Numbered from the stretch's first letter, positions 14,865 to 24,874 are shown. The stretch is DNA of 32,172 bases from Myxococcus xanthus (GCF_013116825.1 NZ_JABFNS010000106.1:1-32172), one strand, 5' to 3'. Numbers and translations are program-made. The notes: generated by a model from the sequence alone, not told the origin.

Positions 14865-17800
14865 CTATCCCTCTTCTCCGGGGCGCCGCGGGGTGACGGG
14901 TTTGGGTTTGATGCGGCGCAGCCGATCGAAGTCCGAGGCGCGGCGTGTGTCTTTGAGGACGTCCTCTTGCTTGCGCTCGGTCTCCGTCTGGAGCTCCAGG
15001 CGGGCAAGGCTCCTGTCCGCCCCGCTGGCGAGCTGCCGCAGGAGCAGCTCGTACTGCCGGTGCATCCGCGCAATGGTCGCCTCGTCGAAGATGTCGGCGT
15101 CGTAGCTCCACGAGCACTCGAGCCCGCCGTCGTGCTCCGTGAGGATGACGACGAGGTCGAACTTCACCGCGTCGAAGTTGGGCGTCACCTGGCTCAAGCT
15201 CAGGTTCCCGAGCCGGAGCGGTGGCAGCGGCGTGTTCTGCAACACGAAGAGAATCTGGAAGAGCGGGTTGTAACTGAGTGAACGCTCAATGCCGAGCTCG
15301 TCCACGACGCGCTCGAAGGGCACGTCCTGGTGCTCGTAGGCCTCGAGCGTCAACGCCCTGACGCGCTGAAGGAGCTCCTGGAAGGAGAGGGAGCCTTGAA
15401 CCTGGCACCGGAGCGCGAGGGTGTTGACGAAGAACCCGATCAAATCCTCGGTGAGCGGGTGGGCCCGGTTGGCCAGGGGAACCCCCACCACGACGTCCTC
15501 GCTGCCCGTCAGCCGGTGAAGCAGCGTGTAGAAGGCCGCCAGCGCGGTCATGAAGAGCGTCGTCCCCTCCTGTCTGCCGAGCTTCTGGAGCGCTTCGGTG
15601 TCCTGGGGGCTGAGCCGGCCAACGACGAGCTTGCCGCGGTGGCTCGGAACTTCAGGCCGTGGGAGCGCGGAGGGTAACGCGAGCCGCGCGGGGGCTCCTG
15701 CCAGCCGCTGGCGCCAGTACTGGAGCTGGCGCTCGAGGAGCTCGCCCTGGAGCCAGTGCCGCTGCCAGTACGCGAAGTCGGCATATTGGATGGGCAGGGG
15801 CGGCAGCGGGTTCTGCTGGCCTGCGCTGAACGCCTCGTAGAGCGCTGTCATCTCGCGGAAGAGCACTCCCAGTGACCAGCCATCCGAGACGATGTGGTGG
15901 AGCGTCACCAGCAAGGCGTGCTCCTGTTCGTCCAGCCGCAGCAGGCGGACGCGCAGCAGCGGGGGCTCGGCGAGCTCGAACGGCCGCTCTGCCTCCGCCT
16001 TCTCGATCTCCCGGGCACGCGCCTCGCGCTCGCCCGCGGGCAACGCGCGGAGATCCTCGACCGGCATCTTCAGCGACAGCGCCGGCACGATGCGCTGGAC
16101 CGGGCGTCCCTCCTGGGATTCGAACGCGGTGCGGAGCACCTCGTGGCGCTCCAGCAGCGTCTCCACGCATCGCTCGAGCACCGCCACGTCGAGCGCGCCG
16201 GTGAGCCGCAGCGCTCCCGGGATGTTGTACGTCGAGGCGTGCGGCTCGAGCTGGGCGAGGAACCAGAGCCGTTGCTGCGAGTAGGACAGAGGCAGGGGTG
16301 CGCCCCGCGCCACTGGGGAGAGCGGCCGCGATGCGGCCTGCCGGGAGCGGCTTGCCGCCTCGATTCGCTCCGCCAGCGTGGCCACGGTGCCGCCTTCGAA
16401 CAGCGACTTCAACGGCAGCTCGATGCCGGTGGTTTCACGCACCCTCGACAGGAGCCGTGTCGCCAGCAGCGAGTGTCCACCCAGCTCGAAGAAGTTCTCG
16501 TGAATGCCAACGTGGGTCCTTCCGAGCAACTCGCGCCAGATCGACACGAGGGTCAGCTCGGCCGCGGTGCGAGGTGCGCTCAGGGCGCCTCCAGCCTCTG
16601 GGCTGTCCAGAGGCGCTTGGGCAAGCACTCGCCGATCGACCTTGCCGTTCGGGGACAGGGGCAGTGCGTGGTGGAACACCACGGCGGATGGAATCATGTG
16701 CTCGGGGAGCTGGGGCTCCAGGTAGCCCCGCAGGTCGCCGGAGGTGAGGGCGGAGGCGTCCCGGAGGACGACATGCGCCACCAACCGCTTGGTGTCCGCG
16801 CGCTCCCCGGCCGCCACCACGGCCGCGTCGCGCACTGCAGGGTGCCTGCGCAAGGTGGCCTCCACCTCACCGGGCTCAATCCGGAAGCCGCGGACCTTCA
16901 CCTGGTTGTCCACCCGGCCGAGGAACTCGATGCGCCCATCGGCCCTCCAGCAGGCGAGGTCTCCCGTCCGGTACATGCGGCTGCCCGGCTCGCGGCTGAA
17001 CGGGTCCGGCAGGAACCTCTCCGCGGTCAGGTCGGCATGCCCCATGTACCCACGCGCGAGCCCGTCGCCCGCGCAGTACAGCTCGCCGGGAACTCCGAGC
17101 GGCACGGGTTCGAGCCCGGCGTCGAGGACATGGACCCGCGTGCCCGTGACAGGCGCGCCGATGGGGACCGGTGCCGTGGCCTCCTCCAGCGCCTCCATGG
17201 GGTGGCAGCAGGTGAACGTGGTGTTCTCCGTGGGGCCATAGCCGTTGATGAGCCGGAGCCCGGGGTGACGCTCGAGCACGCGACGCACGTGTGCGGGGGA
17301 GAGCACGTCTCCGCCCGCGAGGAGCTGTCGCACCCCTGAGAGTGCCTCCAGGTGGTGCTCCACCACGTTGTGAAAGAGCCCGGCGGTCAGCCACAGCGTG
17401 GTGACCCGGTGCCTTGCCAGCGTGTCCTCGAGACGCTCGAGTGATGTCCCGTCGCCGGGGAACAGGACCAGGCGGCCACCGTTCAACAGCGGCCCCCAGA
17501 TCTCCAGCGTCGCGGCATCGAACGAGAATGGCGCGAGGTGGAGGAAGGCATCTTCCGCGGACAGCGTCACGTAGTTGGGAGCGGTGACGAGGCGGACCAC
17601 GGCCCGGTGGGGAATGCAGACGCCCTTCGGCTGGCCGGTGGAGCCCGACGTGTACATGACGTAGGCGAGGTTCTCGGCTCCCACCGCGTCCGGCAGGTCT
17701 CCCGCGGGCTCACCGGCGATGGACGGCCATCCGGCGTCGAGGCAGAGCCGGTCCGCGAGGGTCCCCTCGAGCGTCGGCTCCAAGACCTCCTCCGTGAGGA

Positions 17801-20800
17801 CCAGCCTCGCGTCCGCGCCCGTCAGCATCCGTGTGAGGCGCTCGCGTGGGTGGCCCGGCTCGAGAGGCAGGTATGTCCCCCCTGCCTTCAGGATGCCCAG
17901 CATGCCGATCACCCTCTCGAACGAGCGGCGCACGTACAGCCCCACCCGGGTGTCGGGGCCAACGCCGCGGCGCCGGAGGTGATGCGCGAGCTGGTTGCTG
18001 CGTCGATCCAGCTCCCCGTACGTCAGTCGCTGGTCGTCCAACTCGACGGCGACGGCGCGTGGGGTCCGGGTGGCCTGCTCCGCGAAGCACTGGTGGATGG
18101 TCGCTTCGCGCGGGTACCCACGCCCGGTGTCGTTGGCCCGGTTGAGCACCGCCACCTCCGGCTCGGTCAGCAGCGGGAGTCGCGCAAGCGGCGCGCCGGG
18201 GTTCTCCAGCGCCCCCTGGAGCAACCGCTCGAAGTGCTCGGCCAGGCGGGACACCGCTTCGGTGGGGAGCCAGGTGGTATCGAACTGCCAGCTCGCCACC
18301 CAGCCATCGCCCCTTTGCTCGATTTCGAGCAGGAGGTCGAACTTCGCCTGCTCGGGCAGCACCTCCTCGAAGGAGGTCTTCAGACCCGGCAACGTGGGGC
18401 CCCCGCCGGGCGTGTCCCGTAGGAGGAACATGCGCTGAAGGAAGGGCGGCCGGCTGGACGTGCGAACCGGCCGGACCGCCTCCACCAGCTTTTCGAAGGG
18501 TAGATCCTGGTGCGCCAGGGCGGTGAGGACCACCTCGCGTACCCGCGCCACGAACTGCTGGAAGGTGACGTGCTCGGGAACGTGGTTTCTGAGGACCAGG
18601 GTGTTCACGAAGAACCCGGCCACCCCTTCAAGCGCCTGATGGGGCCGTTGCGCCACCGGCGTGCCGACCACGAGATCTCGTTGCCCGGTGTGTCGGTACA
18701 TCAGCGCCTCGAATGCGGCGAGCATCGCCATGAAAGGCGTCGCGCCCTCCGCGTGGCAGCGCGCGTGCAGCGAGGCCATCAGTGGCGCGGGCAGGGGGCG
18801 CCGGACGACGCCGGCAGGGCCTGGGACGGCGGAACGGGGCTGGCGGGAAAGGGGGAGCTCAAGCTCCGCCGGTGCGCCCTCCAGTGTCTTTCGCCAATGC
18901 GCGAGCTGCCGCTCTCGCACTTCGTCATCGAGCCACCCGCGCTGCCACACCGCGAAGTCGGCGTACTGCACCTCCAGCGCTGGCAGCGCTGCCTCGCGTC
19001 CGGCGCTCCGGGCGCCATAGAACTCCGCGAGGTCCCGGAAGAGGATGTCAAGCGACCACGCGTCGCACACGACGTGGTGGAGTACGACCACCAGGCGGTG
19101 CTCCTCTTCGCCCAACCGAAGCAGCCGCGCGCGCATCAACGGCGCTCGTGAGAGCTCGAAGGGGCGGCCTGCCTCTGCGCGGACCAGCTGCTCCGCGCGA
19201 GCCTCCCGTTGCCCTGGCGGCAGCGCGCGCAGGTCATCCACCTCGAACGGCAGCTCCACCGCGGGCTCGATGAGCTGGACCGGTTCACCGTCCCGCTCGA
19301 GCAAGCGGGTTCGCAGAATTTCGTGCCGCCGGGTCAGCTCGCCCAGGGCGAACTCGAGCGCGGCGGCGTCGAGCCTTCCATGGAGGTGGAGCGAACCGGG
19401 CATGTTGTAGGCGGCGCTGCCCGGCTCCATCTGGGCCAGCAGCCACAGCCGTTGCTGCGCGAAGGACAGTGGCGGTGGTGCGCTGCGGTTGGCTCGGACG
19501 AGCGGCGGAGTGGCGCGGGTGTTCCCGGCCTGCTCGATACGCGCCGCCAGCGCCGCGATGGTGCCCTCCTCGAACAAGGCCCTGAGCGGCAGTTCCACCC
19601 CGAACGTGCTCCGGAGCCGGGCGAGGACCTGCATGGCCAGCAAGGAGTGGCCTCCCAACTCGAAGAAGCCCTGGTCGATGCCCACGCGGTCGAGCTGCAG
19701 GACGTCCGCCCAGAGCGCGGCGAGCACCGCCTCGGTCTTCGTTCGCGGCGCCTCGCCCTCGGTCGAGGAGGGCGGAGGGGGCAGGGCGCGCCGGTCCACC
19801 TTTCCGGAGGACCCATAGGGGAATGCGTCGAGCCGGACGATCGCGGCCGGCACCATGTAGGGGGGCAGCCGCGCGGCCAGCTGCGCGCGCAGGGCCGACG
19901 GCGCCACTCCCGGTGCGGCAACCGCGTACGCGATGAGCCGCGCCTCCTTTCCGGCGTTCTCCGCCTGGAGCAGGACGATGGCGTCGCGGACGCCCTCACA
20001 GGCGCGGAGCGCGGTTTCAATTTCACCCAGCTCCACGCGGAATCCCCGGACCTTCACCTGCTCGTCGGCGCGGCCCAGGTACTCCAGCACGCCGTCCGCG
20101 CGCATGCGGGCCAGATCGCCGGTGCGGTACATGCGGCTGCCCTGCGTGGTGGCGTGCGGGTCCGCCATGAAGCGCTCGGCGGTCAGCGCGGGATCGCGGA
20201 AGTAGCCTCGGGCCAGGCCCTCACCCGTCAACCACAGCTCCCCCACGCCGCCAGCCGGTACGGGCTCGAGCCGCCCATCGAGGACGTAGGCGCCCATCGT
20301 CCGCAGCGGCTGTCCGATGGGGACGTCGTCGAGCCCCGTCGTCGTCGCTGCCGACAGGTCGTGGCAGGTGGCGGACACCGTTGCTTCGGTCGGCCCGTAG
20401 ACGTTGATTAGATGAATGGACGGTGGCGCGTGGCGGTGCCACTGCGTCACCCGGTCGGCGCGCACACGCTCGCCTGCGACGATCACGAAACGCAGCGACG
20501 CGGGGAGCGCGAGTTCCCTCTCGGCCATCGCGGCCACCACCGTGTGGAAGAAGGCGGTCGGCAGGTCCAGCAGCGTCACCGCCCACCGTTCACACCCGGC
20601 GAGGAAGCCCTCCACGGTGTCGAGCATCGCCGCGTCACGGAGGACGAGCGTGGCGCCAGTGCAGAGCGCGAGGAAGATCTCCTCCACGCTGGAGTCGAAG
20701 CTGAGGGAGTTGAACTGGAGGACGCGATCCTCGGGGACGACGCCAAAGCGCACCCGCTCCGCTTGGACGAGGCTCGCGAGGGCGCGATGGGAAACCATGA

Positions 20801-23800
20801 CGCCCTTGGGCCGCCCGGTGGAGCCGGACGTATAGATGACGTATGCGAGGTTCTCCGGCGTCACGGCGGAGGGCGGCGGCTCATCGCGTGTTTCCCCGGC
20901 CTCCACCGTCACCACGGTGACGCCCCGGCTGGCGAAGAAGTCTGCGTGGGATGCACGGGTGACGGCGATCCGCGCCTCCGAGTCCGCGAGGACGTCCGCG
21001 CGCCGCGCGTTGCTGAACTCGGGGTCCAGCGGTACGTAGGCCCCGCCTGCCTTGAGAATCCCGAGCACCGCGACGAGCTGCTCGAATGAGCGTTCGAGGT
21101 AGAGCACCACCCGTGTGTCGGGCCCTACGCCCAGCTCGCGCAACCGCCAGGCCAGCGCGTTGGCCTGGGCGTCCAACTGCCCATACGTCAGCGAGTCCTC
21201 TCCGGACAGGATGGCGGCCGTCTGCGGAGCGTGCCGCGCGCGCGCCTCGAACCAGGTGTGAATGCAGGCGGGCGGTGGCGTCTCCTGCGCCCGCCCCCAT
21301 GCGAGCAACCGCGCCCGGTCTTCCGCGGGGTCGAGTTGCAGCGCGGCCAGCGGCGCATCGGGCTGATTCACGGCGCTGCGCAGCAGCGACTCGTATCTCC
21401 GCAACAGCCGCTCGGCCGTCCCGGGCTCGAAGAGGTCCACGTTGTACTCGAGCGCCACATGGAAGCGCCCGTCGAGTTCAGCGATGGAGAGCGCGAGGTC
21501 GAGCTGGGCCGTTCCGAGCTCCAGCTCCAGGGACTCCATGGCCACTCCCGCGAGCGAGAGCCGCGCGCCGCCCGTGCCCTGGGCCAGGGCCGCCAGTCCT
21601 TTCTCGCTCCGCGGCGGAGATTGCTGGAAGGAGAAGATCGTCTGGAACAACGGGGAGCGGCTCGCCTGGCGCAGGGGGGCCAGACGCTCGACGAGGAGGC
21701 TGAACGGCATGGCCGCGTGCTCGAGCGCTTCATGGACGGTCCGGCTCGCTTGCGCCATCAACGCGCGGAACGAGAGCCCACCATCCAGTTCCAGCCGCAG
21801 CACCAGCGGGTTGACGAAGTATCCGATCGTCTCCGCCAGCTCGGCGCCCTCGCGGCCCACGGTAGGCGCTCCCACCCAGAGCTCCCGCTGGCCATTGTGC
21901 CGGTACAACAGCGCGGCATACGCCGCGAGCAAGGGCGCAAAGGGAGTTGCCAGCTCGCGGCGAAAGAGCTCCTTCAACCGCGCCGTGAGCGCCGCGTCCA
22001 GCACGCGCTCCCGTCTGCCGCCACGGTACGTCTGCACCGGTGGGCGGGGATGATCCGCCAGGTGCTCGAGTACGGGCGGGGAGCCCGACAGCCGGCGCCG
22101 CCAATACTCCCAGAGGCGCTGTCCGTGCGCTCCATCGAGTCGCTCCTGCTCCCAGCGCACGCCGTCCGCGTAGGAGGCCGCGGGGGCGGGGAGCACCGCC
22201 GCGACACCGTCCCGCTCCGCGGGGTAGAGCGCGGAGAGCTCCCGGGCAAGCTGTCCGAGCGACCAGAAGTCCGCGATCAGATGATGCGCCACCACCAGCA
22301 GCACCTGCTCGGTCTCGCTCCGCCGGTACAGCCGGAGCCGAAGCAGGGGGCCCCGCTGGAGCTCGAACGGGCGCGAGGCCTCTTCGCGGAGCCGGGCGCG
22401 CAGCGTGTCGTCACTCCAGGTGGAGGCGTCCTCGTAACGGGAGTCGGCTTCTCCTTCAGGGTGGACCCGCTGGAAGGGCGTCCCTTCATGCGCGTGGAAC
22501 GTGGTGCGCAGGCTGGGGTGGCGCTCGACGAGCCGGTGCACCGCGCGCCGGAGCAGTCCCTCGTCGAGCGGCTCCAAGACGCGGAGCGCCGCGGCGATGT
22601 GGTAGGCGGCGCTGTCGGGCGCGAGCTGGTGCACGAACCACAGCGCGCGTTGGCCGTGCGATAGCGGGAAGTCACCCACCTCCGCGCTGGCCGGGCGTTC
22701 GGGTTGCCACCGCTCTCCGGCTGCGCGCGCCGCTTCGACTCCAGCGGCGAGCTCCCCCAGGTTGCGGCTGCCCAGCAGGCGCGGCAACGGCACGATGACG
22801 CCCCATCGCAGTTGGATCCGGTGCTGGAGCTCCACGCTCGACAGCGAGTCCAGGACCAACTCCTCCAGGCCCGCCGTGGCGGCGACTGTCAACGACAGAA
22901 CCTGGGAGACCTCCTCCACGACTTCGCGCCACAGCGGCGAGTCTCCGAAGCCGGGCGGCGCGTTCTCTGCCTCGGTGAGGGACCCTGTCGTTGCCGTATC
23001 CCGTGTGGCATGTGCCAGGACCTGCAGCTCGTCCGCGAGGAACGCCGCGCGGCAAGCATGCCGTTGAATCTTCCCGCTCGACGTCTTGGGCACCGAGCCG
23101 GGTTCGATCAGCACCACCGAGGAGGCCATCAACTCGTGGTGCTCGGCCACGGCTCTGCGAATCGCGCTGAGGACCTCGTCGAGGCTGCCTTCCACGCGCT
23201 GCGCGTTGACCTCGTAGACGATCACGAGCTGTTCGGTGCCATCCGCTTCCACGGAGAATGCCGCGCCAGAGCCGGGGCGCACCGCCGGGTGGCATTTTTC
23301 GACCGTGAACTCGATGTCTTGGGGGAAGTGATTGAGCCCGCGGATGATGATGAGGTCCTTTTCGCGCCCGGTGACAAAGAGTTCACCGTCGCGGAGGAAC
23401 CCAAGGTCACCCGTGCGGAGAAACGGGCCTTCCCCCGTGCCGCTCAGCCGGGCTTCGAAGGTCCGACGGGTGGCCTCGGGTTGACCCCAATAACCACCGG
23501 CCACGCTCGAACCCGAGACCCAGATTTCGCCAATCTCCCCATCGCGCCGGAGCTCGAAGGTCTCCGGATCCACGACCGCCAACCTGCCGTCGATCACATT
23601 CCGCCCGGAGCCCACCAACGCGTGTGCCGCGGCGTGCCCGGCCTCCACCGGGATGGCCTGGCCGCGCTGGAGCGCCTGTCCGTCGAAGGACGCCACCTGG
23701 GGGGCTTGCCCCACCTCGGAGCCCGAGACGATCAGTGTCGCCTCGGCGAGCCCATAGCAGGGATAGAACATTTCGCGCCGGAACCCGACCGGGCCGAACG

Positions 23801-24734
23801 CCTGCGTGAAGCGGTCGAGGGTCTCGGGACGGATGGGCTCGGCGCCGTTGAAGGCCACGCGCCAACTGCTCAAATCCAGACCCTCGCGCTGCTCCGGGCT
23901 GATTTTTCGTGCGCACAGCGCATACGCGAAGTCGGGTCCTCCGCTGGTGGTGCCGCGGTACCGGGAGATGGCTTGCAGCCAGCGCAGGGGCTGCTGGAGG
24001 AAGTCCATCGGCGACATGAGCACGGCCGGGTAGCCCGTGTAGAGCGGCTGGAGGATGCCGCCGATGAGCCCCATGTCGTGGTAGGGCGGCAGCCAGATGA
24101 TGGCCCGGCTTGTCGGGTCCTGCCGGAAGCACCGCCGGATTGCCTCCAGGTTGTGCAAGAGATTGCGGTGGGTGAGCGTTACTCCCTTGGGCAGGCTGGT
24201 CGAGCCGGAGGTGTACTGGAGGAAGGCGAGTGAGCCGCCGGAGAGCGGCGGCGGAGTCCACGCATCCGAGGCGCGATCGTCGACTTCATCCGTGACGAAC
24301 CAACGCAGTTGAGCCAGCTCGGGGGCGATTGGATAGAACTGCCGGAGCAGCTCCAGGTGCTCGCTTCGGATGAGGCCGGCGGTGGCCTGGGCGTCGGTGG
24401 CGATCGCCTGGAGCCGCAGGAGCGAGCGGTCGTGCCGTGGCGGGTACACGGGGACCGCCACCATCCCGGCGTAAAGGCAGCCGAAGAACGCGGCGATGTA
24501 CTCCACCCCTGGCACGTAGAGGAGCAGGATGCGGGTGCCCGGCGGCAGCTCCGCCAGCCGGGCCGCGATGGCCCGGGCGCGACGATCCAGCGCGGCGTAT
24601 GTCAGCCGGTCCTCCTGCGTTTCGCCATCGACCAGGAAGGTGTAGAGGCCGAAGTCCGGCGCTTGTTGAGCTCGCTCGCGCAGAAGCTCCACCAGCGTGA
24701 GCGCGTGGGCAGGATTATCGCTGTGATGGCTCAT
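14865..24734 (-). CDS. NRPS1: FAAL-ACP-C-A-PCP-C-A(Val)-PCP-C
   Basis: A 3289-aa synthetase that starts a lipopeptide. The order is: fatty-acyl-AMP ligase (~1-590; ILLLYVPGVEYIAAFFGCLY, YTSGSTSLPKG); carrier with S630 (LDSLSS); C1 (~689-1125; HHLIADFWS at 817); A1 (~1158-1645); PCP1 (S1697); C2 (~1752-2190; HHVVCDAWS at 1886); A2 (~2213-2700); PCP2 (S2755); C3 (~2813-3245; HHIVSDGWS at 2946); and a charged, partly basic tail. My hand alignment to GrsA gives A2 the code DALWLGGTFK, a valine-type code, and A1 the unusual DSEDIAVVSK (acidic 239 and 278, possibly a basic residue). The FAAL loads a fatty acid and C1 N-acylates the first residue. All three C domains keep HHxxxD. The protein ends after C3 with no A, PCP or TE, so elongation continues on another protein. 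The ATG at 24734 (MSHHSDNPAH) is preferred over an in-frame GTG at 24806, though neither has a clear ribosome-binding site. Confidence 0.95.
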   Translation of the reverse strand: MSHHSDNPAHALTLVELLRERAQQAPDFGLYTFLVDGETQEDRLTYAALDRRARAIAARLAELPPGTRILLLYVPGVEYIAAFFGCLYAGMVAVPVYPPRHDRSLLRLQAIATDAQATAGLIRSEHLELLRQFYPIAPELAQLRWFVTDEVDDRASDAWTPPPLSGGSLAFLQYTSGSTSLPKGVTLTHRNLLHNLEAIRRCFRQDPTSRAIIWLPPYHDMGLIGGILQPLYTGYPAVLMSPMDFLQQPLRWLQAISRYRGTTSGGPDFAYALCARKISPEQREGLDLSSWRVAFNGAEPIRPETLDRFTQAFGPVGFRREMFYPCYGLAEATLIVSGSEVGQAPQVASFDGQALQRGQAIPVEAGHAAAHALVGSGRNVIDGRLAVVDPETFELRRDGEIGEIWVSGSSVAGGYWGQPEATRRTFEARLSGTGEGPFLRTGDLGFLRDGELFVTGREKDLIIIRGLNHFPQDIEFTVEKCHPAVRPGSGAAFSVEADGTEQLVIVYEVNAQRVEGSLDEVLSAIRRAVAEHHELMASSVVLIEPGSVPKTSSGKIQRHACRAAFLADELQVLAHATRDTATTGSLTEAENAPPGFGDSPLWREVVEEVSQVLSLTVAATAGLEELVLDSLSSVELQHRIQLRWGVIVPLPRLLGSRNLGELAAGVEAARAAGERWQPERPASAEVGDFPLSHGQRALWFVHQLAPDSAAYHIAAALRVLEPLDEGLLRRAVHRLVERHPSLRTTFHAHEGTPFQRVHPEGEADSRYEDASTWSDDTLRARLREEASRPFELQRGPLLRLRLYRRSETEQVLLVVAHHLIADFWSLGQLARELSALYPAERDGVAAVLPAPAASYADGVRWEQERLDGAHGQRLWEYWRRRLSGSPPVLEHLADHPRPPVQTYRGGRRERVLDAALTARLKELFRRELATPFAPLLAAYAALLYRHNGQRELWVGAPTVGREGAELAETIGYFVNPLVLRLELDGGLSFRALMAQASRTVHEALEHAAMPFSLLVERLAPLRQASRSPLFQTIFSFQQSPPRSEKGLAALAQGTGGARLSLAGVAMESLELELGTAQLDLALSIAELDGRFHVALEYNVDLFEPGTAERLLRRYESLLRSAVNQPDAPLAALQLDPAEDRARLLAWGRAQETPPPACIHTWFEARARHAPQTAAILSGEDSLTYGQLDAQANALAWRLRELGVGPDTRVVLYLERSFEQLVAVLGILKAGGAYVPLDPEFSNARRADVLADSEARIAVTRASHADFFASRGVTVVTVEAGETRDEPPPSAVTPENLAYVIYTSGSTGRPKGVMVSHRALASLVQAERVRFGVVPEDRVLQFNSLSFDSSVEEIFLALCTGATLVLRDAAMLDTVEGFLAGCERWAVTLLDLPTAFFHTVVAAMAERELALPASLRFVIVAGERVRADRVTQWHRHAPPSIHLINVYGPTEATVSATCHDLSAATTTGLDDVPIGQPLRTMGAYVLDGRLEPVPAGGVGELWLTGEGLARGYFRDPALTAERFMADPHATTQGSRMYRTGDLARMRADGVLEYLGRADEQVKVRGFRVELGEIETALRACEGVRDAIVLLQAENAGKEARLIAYAVAAPGVAPSALRAQLAARLPPYMVPAAIVRLDAFPYGSSGKVDRRALPPPPSSTEGEAPRTKTEAVLAALWADVLQLDRVGIDQGFFELGGHSLLAMQVLARLRSTFGVELPLRALFEEGTIAALAARIEQAGNTRATPPLVRANRSAPPPLSFAQQRLWLLAQMEPGSAAYNMPGSLHLHGRLDAAALEFALGELTRRHEILRTRLLERDGEPVQLIEPAVELPFEVDDLRALPPGQREARAEQLVRAEAGRPFELSRAPLMRARLLRLGEEEHRLVVVLHHVVCDAWSLDILFRDLAEFYGARSAGREAALPALEVQYADFAVWQRGWLDDEVRERQLAHWRKTLEGAPAELELPLSRQPRSAVPGPAGVVRRPLPAPLMASLHARCHAEGATPFMAMLAAFEALMYRHTGQRDLVVGTPVAQRPHQALEGVAGFFVNTLVLRNHVPEHVTFQQFVARVREVVLTALAHQDLPFEKLVEAVRPVRTSSRPPFLQRMFLLRDTPGGGPTLPGLKTSFEEVLPEQAKFDLLLEIEQRGDGWVASWQFDTTWLPTEAVSRLAEHFERLLQGALENPGAPLARLPLLTEPEVAVLNRANDTGRGYPREATIHQCFAEQATRTPRAVAVELDDQRLTYGELDRRSNQLAHHLRRRGVGPDTRVGLYVRRSFERVIGMLGILKAGGTYLPLEPGHPRERLTRMLTGADARLVLTEEVLEPTLEGTLADRLCLDAGWPSIAGEPAGDLPDAVGAENLAYVMYTSGSTGQPKGVCIPHRAVVRLVTAPNYVTLSAEDAFLHLAPFSFDAATLEIWGPLLNGGRLVLFPGDGTSLERLEDTLARHRVTTLWLTAGLFHNVVEHHLEALSGVRQLLAGGDVLSPAHVRRVLERHPGLRLINGYGPTENTTFTCCHPMEALEEATAPVPIGAPVTGTRVHVLDAGLEPVPLGVPGELYCAGDGLARGYMGHADLTAERFLPDPFSREPGSRMYRTGDLACWRADGRIEFLGRVDNQVKVRGFRIEPGEVEATLRRHPAVRDAAVVAAGERADTKRLVAHVVLRDASALTSGDLRGYLEPQLPEHMIPSAVVFHHALPLSPNGKVDRRVLAQAPLDSPEAGGALSAPRTAAELTLVSIWRELLGRTHVGIHENFFELGGHSLLATRLLSRVRETTGIELPLKSLFEGGTVATLAERIEAASRSRQAASRPLSPVARGAPLPLSYSQQRLWFLAQLEPHASTYNIPGALRLTGALDVAVLERCVETLLERHEVLRTAFESQEGRPVQRIVPALSLKMPVEDLRALPAGEREARAREIEKAEAERPFELAEPPLLRVRLLRLDEQEHALLVTLHHIVSDGWSLGVLFREMTALYEAFSAGQQNPLPPLPIQYADFAYWQRHWLQGELLERQLQYWRQRLAGAPARLALPSALPRPEVPSHRGKLVVGRLSPQDTEALQKLGRQEGTTLFMTALAAFYTLLHRLTGSEDVVVGVPLANRAHPLTEDLIGFFVNTLALRCQVQGSLSFQELLQRVRALTLEAYEHQDVPFERVVDELGIERSLSYNPLFQILFVLQNTPLPPLRLGNLSLSQVTPNFDAVKFDLVVILTEHDGGLECSWSYDADIFDEATIARMHRQYELLLRQLASGADRSLARLELQTETERKQEDVLKDTRRASDFDRLRRIKPKPVTPRRPGEEG

Positions 24735-24814
24735 TGGGCGTGCGGATTCTATGCCCAGTCTGGAGCCCGCCGCATCCCGGAGCGGAGCGGGCGGTGCGTT
24801 TGCCACAGGGCGTC

Positions 24815-24843
24815 TGGAGAGGAGTTTCGCGCTACGGTAAAGT
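24815..24843 (+). promoter_or_regulatory. Candidate promoter for the divergent radical SAM gene
   Basis: TGGAGA (24815-24820) and TAAAGT (24838-24843), each matching 4 of 6 consensus bases, are separated by 17 bases. They predict a start near 24850, about 25 bases before the TTG start. The -35 lies inside the left arm of the inverted repeat, which would let a bound protein block it. Weak evidence. Confidence 0.25.
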
Positions 24844-24854
24844 CTTTCCTCTCC
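24816..24854. repeat. 8-bp inverted repeat in the divergent NRPS1/radical SAM promoter region
   Basis: GGAGAGGA (24816-24823) and TCCTCTCC (24847-24854) are perfect inverted arms 31 bp apart centre to centre, about three helical turns, within the 140-bp divergent region. This could be a regulator-binding dyad controlling both directions, or a leader hairpin of the radical SAM mRNA. Confidence 0.4.
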
Positions 24855-24874
24855 CGTCTCCGCGTGGGTGCCTT

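Noticed and set aside
24735..24874. Possible RiPP precursor gene beside the RiPP-type radical SAM enzyme
   Set aside because: The 140-bp gap holds no short frame with a good start, leader-like sequence and ribosome-binding site. A precursor elsewhere in the genome cannot be excluded.
24734..24874. 47-residue N-terminal extension of the divergent radical SAM gene starting at TTG 24734
   Set aside because: It would overlap the NRPS1 start, lacks a ribosome-binding site and reads as Pro/Arg-rich non-domain sequence. The TTG at 24875 gives the expected B12-domain N-terminus.
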